Origin: Bacteroidia bacterium
Lineage (GTDB): Bacteria > Bacteroidota > Bacteroidia > Bacteroidales > CAJPTX01
Reading direction: 5' to 3'
DNA length: 44,171 nt
NCBI GenBank assembly: GCA_905373475.1
Contig: CAJPTC010000024.1
Span: 1-44,171 of the forward strand
Shown: one piece after another, positions 33,994-41,316 of the stretch
How the letters are laid out: each line of letters starts with the position of its first letter
Position numbering within the stretch: the first letter of the stretch is position 1
The notes under the pieces: model-generated
Databases searched by the model: none
What the model saw: only the letters and a program-made list of their open reading frames with translations
What the model was told of the DNA's origin: nothing
Translations under genes and position numbers: made by a program

Positions 33994-34720
33994 CTATTCT
34001 GTATAGCCTTCATACGCAGCATAGCCTCCATTAGAATCTGTTACTTTATACGCTACGCTGATATACGTATTGGATGCGTCAAGCGGTACTTTTATGGTTT
34101 TATTCAACCAGAAAAAACTAGTTCCTGTCTCATAACGCCATGTTCCAGACGAATACGTTTTACAGGTATGTACTGCAATTTGAGCAGCTTTAGGTCTACA
34201 AACAAAAGTTATCCCTTTAGTACTAGAAGGAGCCCACAGGTAACGGTCGGTTGCCTCTTCTTGCCCATCTGTATTCAGTAAACCTCTCGGAGCTGAATTG
34301 GGTTCTACAGGAAATGTATCGACTCCTTTAGAATCCTTTATTTGAAACTCCAGCGGAAGAGAATCTAGCGTAGTTTTAGGATCTGTCAATTCTAAAGTTT
34401 TTTTTTGGGTCATTTCTACGTAGCTCTTTAAGTGTAGCATTTACCGTCGCAATGTCTTCGAGTATAGCGTTGTAACACTTTGTGGAAACTCCTAATCTCT
34501 CCGCTTCAGACTGCGAAATATTTAGCACATACCGCTCTCCCTCCAGTGCAAGATAATGAGCAAGTCTCAAGTTTGCTTCTTCTTTTTGTTTCAAATAAAG
34601 AGAATCAATTTTAGGAGGTGCATCTTGTTCAAGAGCCTTTGTTGCTTCCTCCATTTTTGAGCATGAAAAATACCCTAAACCTACCAAGAGCAACAAAATC
34701 ACAATCCAAGAATTCTTCAT
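33994..34720 (-). pseudogene. Lipoprotein gene out of frame by one base at an A9 run (phase-variable, slippage-decoded or broken)
   Basis: From ATG 34720 the frame encodes a lipoprotein signal with lipobox YFSC (C20) and a helical segment, then reads TLKELRRNDPKK at a run of nine A (34406-34398) and soon stops at 34376. The second frame overlaps it and continues KKTLELTDPKTTLDSLPLE through a beta-rich domain (EATDRYLWAPSSTKGITFV, FFWLNKTIKVPLDAS) to 33994. Removing one A joins the two into a single 241-residue protein. The second frame has no signal peptide of its own. A9 is long enough for polymerase or transcriptional slippage, so some full-length product might be made. I do not recognise the family. 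Confidence 0.72.
34398..34406 (-). repeat. Homopolymer A9 (coding strand), frameshift site
   Basis: Nine A residues on the coding strand. Eight would give one continuous lipoprotein reading frame. Confidence 0.85.
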
Positions 34721-34934
34721 TTGTTATATACTCCAATTCAAATTGGATTAACGACAAAACAAACTATTTGTTGCAAGATTGCGCAAAAGCATCCTGACAC
34801 AAATATATTTATTTAGGTAATTCAACCCAAGACAAAAGGCAACTTCTGCAAAGATCGCTTCATCAGGCGCTATCATTTGATCTCATATTACCCTATGCAC
34901 AAACACCAGCTACATTTTGCCATCTCCATTTTTG

Positions 34935-34942
34935 TACCTTTG
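34935..34942 (+). promoter_or_regulatory. -7 element (TACCTTTG) for the type IIG-like gene
   Basis: Exact TAnnTTTG match 34 bp before ATG 34976. The nearest TTTG upstream (34916-34919) gives a short 15-nt spacer. It supports the ATG at 34976 over an in-frame TTG at 34877. Confidence 0.5.
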
Positions 34943-34975
34943 TTTCAACGAGAAACGATCCATAGTATACCACCA

Positions 34976-37480
34976 ATGGTTAACAAAAACACACGCGAAG
35001 AACAAGTGAAAAACTACGTGGCAGAAGCGTGGTTCGCTGCGTATGATTGCAAGAACATCATCAAGAATCTAGATTTTTGCGTTGCGCAGAAGCGAACACA
35101 AAAACAAATAAATGATGATTTTCCTTTAACCTCCTATTACTGGGCAGAAGCAAAGCGAGGTTGTATAAAAGATATATACCAGCCGATAGTGCAACTGCTT
35201 TTGACTATTGGTAAAGAACGCCCACAAGACACCCATTTGCCCCCTGCATTTGTAGGCGCATTTGATGAGGAGAAGATCGTTTTTATTCCGTATGCAACCA
35301 TCCTGCCGATATTAAACCAGAACGATTTTAATTGGAACGTACCTCCCTCTGATTATACGACAAAGGAGTTTGTGCAACTCTACGGAACGGTGCAGAGCAG
35401 TATAGAAAAGGAGAGTTTGTGCTATTACTATGCCGATCACCAACAAGCCCTTCGCTCATTTATAACGCAAAATTTTTCAAAGAGCACCTCCAAAATTGAG
35501 ATCAATCGCAACAATTTTATCAGTATCTACCAATTATGGCGCAAAGAGGTTTATCCGAGTATTGACATAACTCTTGAGGAGTTACAAGAACTGAAACTTA
35601 TTGATGCCGACTTCTATATAGCCGATCTTTTTACACAAGAAAACGAAACAATAGGCGACAAACTTTTTGTCTTGCTTGAGCAAACAGAGTACAGCATTGG
35701 TAAAATACCACAAACCTCTAAGCGTCGCGTTGTGCAAACTTTGAATGTCCTTTTCAAAGACAGTCAGCGTGCCCACCATCAGTTCTGGTTAATCTATCAG
35801 CGTCCGCCCGAAGAGGAATATAGAGACTACATCATTGAGCGGCGTGACCTCCTTGTACCGCCTGATTTGCGTGAGAGAAAGGGTTCATTTTTCACACCGC
35901 AAGAATGGGTAACACTCTCGCAGGAGTATTTAGCAAAAGCGTTCGGTAAAAACTGGCAAAGCGAATACTATGTTTGGGACTGTGCGGCAGGTACGGGCAA
36001 CCTTTTGAATGGTTTAACTGAAAAGAGTCGTATTTGGGCCTCTACGCTAGATCCGCAAGATGTTCGAGTGGTGCACGAACGCATAGCCAATGGCAATGCA
36101 ACGAACTTAGTGCCCGAGCACGTTTTTCAGTTCGATTTTTTGAACGAGCCGTTTAGTAAACTGCCAGAGAGCTTACAAAAAGTCCTAAACGACCCTAAGA
36201 AACAAAGTAAGTTGGTAATTTACATCAACCCTCCGTATGCCGAAGCAGGCAATGCCCGTACGCGTACGGGGGCACGCAATAAGAACGAAGTAGCCACCAC
36301 AACGCAAGTGTGGAAAGATTATGGTGCAGAGTTAGGACTGGGTATCCGAGAACTCTTTGCGCAATTCATGATTCGTATAAAAAAGGAGATTCCCGCTTGC
36401 AAAATTGCCATGTTTAGTACTGCGAAATACATTCAGGGAGCTGGCTTTGAAAAATTCCGTGCACACTTTTTGGCAAAATTCAATGGCGGATTTGTAGTCC
36501 CCGCTTATACATTCGACAATGTGGACGGCAATTTCCCTATCGCCTTCGCTATATGGGATTTGAGAAGTACCGCCCCCATTCGGAAGTGTGTATTTGATGT
36601 GTACGGGGCGGAAAATGTGCCGCAGCATAAAACTTTTGGCGTACTCCCGCGTGAAAGAATCACCGATTGGATTACAAAATGTGTTCTATCTGACGAAGTC
36701 CTTGCCATTGGCTATACAGGCAATCATGGTCCAGATTTTCAGAACAATCGGATGCTGCAAATTTCCAATAGACAAATTATAAACGCCAATGGTATTTCAA
36801 GCAACGCTACTAAATATTCGATCGGCGCGAACAATCTTATCCCGATGGTAGTCTATTTTGCCGTGCGGCTTTGCATGGAACAAACTTGGCTCAATGATCG
36901 CGATCAGTTCTTGTCGCCTAAATGTGACTGGAAGCGCGATCTTGAGTTTCAGAACAATTGCCTCACATTCGCTCTTTTTAGCTCTAAAAACAACATTCAA
37001 AGCCAACTAGGCACTAACTACTGGATTCCGTTCACTGAGCGTGAAATTGGTGCGCACGATGAGTTCGATAGTCACTTTATGACAGATTTTATGCGCGGTC
37101 AATACCAACAAGCTCAAAAGATGCGAGACAATGGACGGAATCAATTGTTGGACCATAAAAAGAATGGGCTAAAAGATTTGGTAAAGGAGGAATCGTTCAT
37201 ACCCACCCAACCGTTAATATTTTCAGAAGAGGCTACCGCGGTGTTTGATGCAGGTCGTGAGTTGTGGCAATACTATCACACTCAACCCAATGCGAACCCC
37301 AATGCGTCGTATTACGATATACGGGAGCACTTTCAAGGGCGCAATGAAAAAGGGCGCATGAACCCCACAAGTGAGGATGCCGAATACAATCGTTTACATA
37401 CACATTTGAAAGAGGCTATGAGTGTGCTTGCCGATGCAATTGCCACGAAGGTCTATGAGTACGGATTTCTAGTGTTGTAG
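34976..37480 (+). CDS. Type IIG-like restriction-modification protein (N6-adenine methyltransferase with probable N-terminal nuclease)
   Basis: The protein has 834 residues from ATG 34976. The gamma-type N6-adenine methyltransferase core has RERKGSFFTPQEWV, motif I DCAAGTGNL (335-343; S-adenosylmethionine binding) and motif IV NPPY (418-421). The N-terminal region contains YYWAEAKRG (E58-A59-K60), a helix with IYQPIVQLLL, and a strand AFVGAFDEEKIVFI. This arrangement fits a PD-(D/E)XK nuclease, as in single-chain type IIG enzymes. The C-terminal ~300 residues would hold target recognition. No separate specificity, restriction or BREX/DISARM genes are adjacent. Methylation activity is well supported by motifs; cleavage is an inference. 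Confidence 0.82.
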   Translation: MVNKNTREEQVKNYVAEAWFAAYDCKNIIKNLDFCVAQKRTQKQINDDFPLTSYYWAEAKRGCIKDIYQPIVQLLLTIGKERPQDTHLPPAFVGAFDEEKIVFIPYATILPILNQNDFNWNVPPSDYTTKEFVQLYGTVQSSIEKESLCYYYADHQQALRSFITQNFSKSTSKIEINRNNFISIYQLWRKEVYPSIDITLEELQELKLIDADFYIADLFTQENETIGDKLFVLLEQTEYSIGKIPQTSKRRVVQTLNVLFKDSQRAHHQFWLIYQRPPEEEYRDYIIERRDLLVPPDLRERKGSFFTPQEWVTLSQEYLAKAFGKNWQSEYYVWDCAAGTGNLLNGLTEKSRIWASTLDPQDVRVVHERIANGNATNLVPEHVFQFDFLNEPFSKLPESLQKVLNDPKKQSKLVIYINPPYAEAGNARTRTGARNKNEVATTTQVWKDYGAELGLGIRELFAQFMIRIKKEIPACKIAMFSTAKYIQGAGFEKFRAHFLAKFNGGFVVPAYTFDNVDGNFPIAFAIWDLRSTAPIRKCVFDVYGAENVPQHKTFGVLPRERITDWITKCVLSDEVLAIGYTGNHGPDFQNNRMLQISNRQIINANGISSNATKYSIGANNLIPMVVYFAVRLCMEQTWLNDRDQFLSPKCDWKRDLEFQNNCLTFALFSSKNNIQSQLGTNYWIPFTEREIGAHDEFDSHFMTDFMRGQYQQAQKMRDNGRNQLLDHKKNGLKDLVKEESFIPTQPLIFSEEATAVFDAGRELWQYYHTQPNANPNASYYDIREHFQGRNEKGRMNPTSEDAEYNRLHTHLKEAMSVLADAIATKVYEYGFLVL

Positions 37481-37505
37481 GTACAGCAAAAGTTAAAAAA
37501 TAGAA

Positions 37506-37552
37506 GTCGCGAGAAGTATTTACGATGCAGATAATCAATAGATTAAATAATT
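37506..37552. repeat. Dispersed intergenic repeat, copy 2
   Basis: The arrangement GCGAGA, GTATT, GATAATCAATA, ATTAAATAAT matches 29259-29303 at most positions. Both copies lie in non-coding sequence. Confidence 0.5.
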
Positions 37553-37649
37553 CGTTAATACCCTGTATAGTATGGTTACTATAAAATGTAACGAATTTGC
37601 TTTGTTTTGATGCCCCCTATTGCTATTACCCACAAAAATTGCCTTGTAC

Positions 37650-37667
37650 CTCATACCTAAGTATGAG
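37650..37667 (-). terminator. Possible terminator hairpin after the DUF3109 gene
   Basis: CTCATAC-CTAA-GTATGAG is a perfect 7-bp stem with a 4-nt loop, 11 bp after the minus-strand stop. The nearest T-run on that strand is ~15 nt further, so it is not a canonical terminator. Confidence 0.4.
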
Positions 37668-37677
37668 ATTAGACCGC

Positions 37678-38262
37678 CTACCGTATAAGCTTTCCGACCT
37701 CTGAGAGCTCGGCATAAAAATCTTCTCCGAAGGCTCGAATAAGTGGTGCACGTAGGAATTCGTAAACGCGGATACCTTCGCGTCTGCCTTTACGACAGGC
37801 AGGGAGACAGATCTCCCAAACATCGTAGCGGAGTAGGGTAAATGTGCCTGTTTGCTTTGCTCGTATGGGATATAAACTACAAGAGATGGGCTTGAGACAC
37901 GACGAAAGTTTTCCTTCTCGTTGCGCGAGCTCTATACCGCACCAGTAACAACCTTCACGTTCTACCGCAAAGGCACAAGCTTTGCCTTCTACAAGTGTAG
38001 TAACCCAGTCTCCTTCATTATCTCGATAACAGACTCCCTCACGTTGCAGTAGTGCGTAATATTCAGGCGTAAGTGTTGTCTGTAAAGTGGGGAGCGCCTC
38101 GTCTAAAGCCGCGATCTCGTCGGCTGCCACGGGAGCACCGCTCGCCCCTTCGTAACAGCACGCACCGCGACATGCCGTAAGATCGCAGGCAAAATATTCG
38201 GTAAAAATGCGTCGATCGATAATCTTGTCGCCCAGCTGTACTAGGCTACAGCATTTACTCAT
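37678..38262 (-). CDS. DUF3109-family cysteine-rich protein
   Basis: The protein has 194 residues. It carries the DUF3109 signature FACDLTACRGACCYEGASGAP (residues ~24-44), then GCYWCGIE, SCLKPISCSLYPI and ICLPAC. The eleven or so cysteines suggest a metal or iron-sulphur centre, related to the YkgJ zinc/iron-chelating group. No signal peptide is present, so it is cytoplasmic. Its start overlaps the end of gpmI by 8 bp, implying translational coupling. Function unknown; conserved across Bacteroidota. Confidence 0.85.
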   Translation of the reverse strand: MSKCCSLVQLGDKIIDRRIFTEYFACDLTACRGACCYEGASGAPVAADEIAALDEALPTLQTTLTPEYYALLQREGVCYRDNEGDWVTTLVEGKACAFAVEREGCYWCGIELAQREGKLSSCLKPISCSLYPIRAKQTGTFTLLRYDVWEICLPACRKGRREGIRVYEFLRAPLIRAFGEDFYAELSEVGKLIR

Positions 38263-39784
38263 GGCAGAGCGGCGTGCCCGTCATCTCAGCGGGCTGTGCT
38301 ATTCCCATCATTTTTAAGAGTGTAGGTGCTACATCTGCCAACCGACCAAGTTCAACATGTTTGAACCGATCGCTTACTACGATGATAGGAACAGGATTTA
38401 AGGAATGCGCCGTATTGGGCGTACCATCTGCATTGATGGCATGGTCTGCGTTGCCATGGTCTGCTATGATAACAAGCTCGTACCCCTTTTCTCGGAGGTG
38501 AGAAACAATTAACCCCACACAGGCATCTACGGTACGTACAGCTTCCTGAATGGCGGGATATACGCCCGTATGCCCCACCATATCACCATTCGCGAAGTTT
38601 AGGCAGATAAAATCTGGCTGTTGCGTATCTACGTCGGTAAGAAGTTTATCGGTAACCTCCAGTGCACTCATGCGGGGTTGGAGGTCGTAGGTTGCTACCT
38701 TGGGCGAGGGGACAAGAATTCGATGTTCGCCTTCAAAGGGTTCTTCGCGTCCCCCCGAAAAAAAGAAGGTAACATGTGCATACTTCTCAGTCTCTGCAAT
38801 GCGCAACTGAGTACATCCACTCTTGGCTACCACCTCGCCCATGGTGTTATGCAAGTTTTCTTTGTCGTAGGCTACGGCTATTCCCTTAAATGTCTCTTCG
38901 TAGCGCGTCATGGTGCCATAGTGGAGGGGGAGTGTTTTCATACCCGCCTCGGGCATATCTTTTTGTGTGAGAACGATCGTGAGCTCTCGCAGACGGTCAG
39001 TGCGGTAATTGAAACAAAATACTACATCGCCCGCCTTTATGCGTCCCACGGGATGCCCCGCGGCATTGGTTTTTACAATGGGTTTTATAAACTCGTCGGT
39101 AACGCCTGCTTCGTATGAAGTGCGTACACTTGCCAAAATATCGGTTGTGGGAGCTCCTTTCCCGTCAATGAGTAGGTCATACGCCTCTTTGATGCGTTCC
39201 CAGCGCTTATCGCGATCCATGGCATAATATCGCCCTATTACGCTGGCAATTTCGGCACTTGTACCCGCAATGTGCTTCTGTAGGCTCTCTAGAAAGCCCA
39301 AACCACTCTTAGGATCAGTGTCGCGTCCATCGGTAAATGCATGAATATAGACCTGTGGTAGCCCTGCTTTCTGCGTCATCTCGCAGAGCTTATAGAGGTG
39401 TTTGTCTAGCGAATGTACGCCTCCGTCCGATACTAATCCTAGGAAGTGCAAAGCCTTGTTGTTCTGTTTTGCATACGCTATCATCTCGCTGAGTACGGGG
39501 TTCTTCTCTATTGCTCCCGAGGCAATTTCCCGATTTATGCGTAGAAGATCTTGGTAAACAATACGTCCTGCACCGATGTTGAGGTGTCCTACCTCAGAAT
39601 TCCCCATTTGTCCGTCTGGGAGACCAACGTCCTCACCACTCGTGCGAAGTTGCGAAACGGCATAGCGTTTACGTAACGCGTCTATTTGCGGTGTAAAAGT
39701 AGAGGCTATAGCGTCGGAATGGCTGCCGTCTCCGTCGCCCCAGCCATCCAATATCATCAACATAACTTTCTGTACTGCACACAT
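38255..39784 (-). CDS. gpmI: 2,3-bisphosphoglycerate-independent phosphoglycerate mutase
   Basis: The protein has 509 residues from ATG 39784. A GTG 30 bp upstream would lie at the transcription start predicted from the -7 element, so it is rejected. The glycolytic enzyme interconverts 3- and 2-phosphoglycerate using two Mn2+ ions. Visible motifs: MLMILDGWG (metal-binding D13), GQMGNSEVGHLNIGAGR (phosphorylated Ser63), HAFTDGRDTDP, CLNFANGDMVGHTG and IIADHGNADHAI. Length matches the family (~510). It is the first gene of a two-gene unit with DUF3109. Confidence 0.96.
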   Translation of the reverse strand: MCAVQKVMLMILDGWGDGDGSHSDAIASTFTPQIDALRKRYAVSQLRTSGEDVGLPDGQMGNSEVGHLNIGAGRIVYQDLLRINREIASGAIEKNPVLSEMIAYAKQNNKALHFLGLVSDGGVHSLDKHLYKLCEMTQKAGLPQVYIHAFTDGRDTDPKSGLGFLESLQKHIAGTSAEIASVIGRYYAMDRDKRWERIKEAYDLLIDGKGAPTTDILASVRTSYEAGVTDEFIKPIVKTNAAGHPVGRIKAGDVVFCFNYRTDRLRELTIVLTQKDMPEAGMKTLPLHYGTMTRYEETFKGIAVAYDKENLHNTMGEVVAKSGCTQLRIAETEKYAHVTFFFSGGREEPFEGEHRILVPSPKVATYDLQPRMSALEVTDKLLTDVDTQQPDFICLNFANGDMVGHTGVYPAIQEAVRTVDACVGLIVSHLREKGYELVIIADHGNADHAINADGTPNTAHSLNPVPIIVVSDRFKHVELGRLADVAPTLLKMMGIAQPAEMTGTPLCHE

Positions 39785-39818
39785 TTGCGTATTATTTATA
39801 ATGAGGTTGTGCACCTAA

Positions 39819-39826
39819 CAAAGGTA
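39819..39826 (-). promoter_or_regulatory. -7 element (TACCTTTG on minus strand) for gpmI
   Basis: The plus strand reads CAAAGGTA. It is an exact TAnnTTTG match, 34 bp before the chosen ATG. No clear -33 TTTG is seen. Confidence 0.55.
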
Positions 39827-40032
39827 ATTATAATTGTTATAAATAAGTCTGTTACATAATTCGTACCATCAATGCAGAGACGCTTGCACCAAAACAGAGT
39901 GATCTGCTTCAGAATTCTAGGTTACATGTATGGATTGCGCGGCAAACGCTAAAGCAATAACGTAAATGGTTCTGAACGTTATGCCCTTTCTCTATGCAAT
40001 TTGGGAACTGCAAGAGGTAATTACAAATCCTG

Positions 40033-40497
40033 CTAGAGGCGCGAGAGGCTGCGTAGGATGGCGATATCTTTTTTCACCCCTAAAATGCCTAGGAACGTGA
40101 GGATAGCGGCAATGAAAGGCAAGAGGTATAGCATGGAAAGCGATGCGAGTCCGTCGGAAATACCATTGGCAACCTGATGGTAGTAGAAATATGCCATGCC
40201 CATCAAACCGAGATCAAGAACAATAGACACTGCGCTGAGACGGATCTGCAACGCGCGACGCTTGAACAGGAAAATGGTGATAAAAGTAAGTAGCGTGGCA
40301 AGAATAACGAGTACATGTAAAGGCCAAGTAGTAATGCTGGTTTCGTATACTCCTGCAGGTGTGCATTCTATGCCGTAAAATGCTGAGAGCGTGAGGGAGA
40401 CCACTGCCGATTTTACAAATGCGAAGTCGGAAAAATAAAACGTTACAAGTAAGGCGGCTGCAAAAAGCCAGTAGAGCGACTGTATGCGTTGAATCAT
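40033..40497 (-). CDS. DUF4293-family integral membrane protein
   Basis: The protein has 154 residues starting MIQRIQSLYWLFAAALLV, the characteristic opening of DUF4293 proteins. Four hydrophobic segments are visible (about 8-24, 60-80, 88-108 and 120-140), predicting an inner-membrane protein. Its function is unknown; it is conserved in Bacteroidota. A -7 element at 40519-40526 gives it its own promoter although the ACP phosphodiesterase gene ends only ~35 bp upstream. Confidence 0.85.
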   Translation of the reverse strand: MIQRIQSLYWLFAAALLVTFYFSDFAFVKSAVVSLTLSAFYGIECTPAGVYETSITTWPLHVLVILATLLTFITIFLFKRRALQIRLSAVSIVLDLGLMGMAYFYYHQVANGISDGLASLSMLYLLPFIAAILTFLGILGVKKDIAILRSLSRL

Positions 40498-40518
40498 TTT
40501 CTATTAAAATTGGCAAGA

Positions 40519-40526
40519 CAAAAGTA
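40519..40526 (-). promoter_or_regulatory. -7 element (TACTTTTG on minus strand) for the DUF4293 gene
   Basis: The plus strand reads CAAAAGTA. It is an exact TAnnTTTG match 22 bp before the start codon, in the short gap between two genes. Confidence 0.45.
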
Positions 40527-40533
40527 GCGCGAT

Positions 40534-41166
40534 TTAGAGACTCTGCGGAACGATGAGCATCTTGGCGTCTGTCCAACCGATGGGAACAATACCGAAAGAG
40601 TGCTGCATTTCGTGCACAATGTCTTGTAGGAACTGGAGTACGAAAGGTCGCATTTCATCGTACTGTTCCTGTAGGACTTGGCGAACAAGTGCACTGCCAT
40701 CTGGCAAAGACGTGGTGCGCGCCATGATGTCTAGTGACTCGCAGATACCTTCTATGCGTCGGTAGCGGTAAAGGCGGTTGTCGCGAATGAGGCGAGGGAG
40801 TTTTTGCTTCCAAAAAGGCGGCAGCCAGTGCCACTGCAGAAGGAGTTGTAGGTAGAATTGATAAATAAACGGGCGCAGAGAACGCGGAGATAGTAGTGCC
40901 CATTCCCTACATAAAAAGTAGTCTAGTACCACATCGAGCACTACGCCTGCATATTTTTGGTAGGCAGGGCGAAAATACTGTCGGCATTCCGACATGGCTG
41001 GATGTGAGTCGGTGAAATAGTCTATAGCGCGGTGCATCATGATACCGCGGGCTATCTCGGGCGGATACGATTCGATAGCTATACCCTTGATGTGGTCGGC
41101 AATAAAATTACCAAAGCGGAGGTTGCGATCGTCGCCCGCCAAATACAGATGCCCTAAAAAATTCAT
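40534..41166 (-). CDS. Acyl carrier protein phosphodiesterase (AcpH family)
   Basis: The protein has 210 residues starting MNFLGHLYLAG, with GNFIADHIKG and IMMHRAIDYFTDSHP, the HD-like metal-binding pattern of AcpH, then VVLDVVLDYFLCREW. The family removes 4'-phosphopantetheine from holo-acyl carrier protein. Cytoplasmic and full length. No clear -7 element was found upstream. In Bacteroidota this family is annotated by similarity; substrate use is not proven. Confidence 0.88.
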   Translation of the reverse strand: MNFLGHLYLAGDDRNLRFGNFIADHIKGIAIESYPPEIARGIMMHRAIDYFTDSHPAMSECRQYFRPAYQKYAGVVLDVVLDYFLCREWALLSPRSLRPFIYQFYLQLLLQWHWLPPFWKQKLPRLIRDNRLYRYRRIEGICESLDIMARTTSLPDGSALVRQVLQEQYDEMRPFVLQFLQDIVHEMQHSFGIVPIGWTDAKMLIVPQSL

Positions 41167-41277
41167 ACGTTACTTTGCTCTGGAGTTGCTTGTCTCCTAT
41201 TACTTCTCTGTTTATAAAGTAAACGACTCCTAGCTTAGAATTGTTTTAGGCAAAAAGAGGTATAACGAAAAGCTAAC

Positions 41278-41285
41278 TACCTTTG
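41278..41285 (+). promoter_or_regulatory. -7 element (TACCTTTG) for the S46 peptidase
   Basis: Exact TAnnTTTG match 31 bp before ATG 41317. A GTG at 41290 would be only 4 bp downstream of the element, so the ATG is chosen. Confidence 0.55.
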
Positions 41286-41316
41286 TTTTGTGGTGAAATT
41301 TATAACAGTAGGATTT

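Noticed and set aside
34976..37480. BREX PglX or a type I HsdM subunit
   Set aside because: No brx/pgl, hsdS or hsdR neighbours; the protein has its own likely nuclease motif and suits a single-chain enzyme better.
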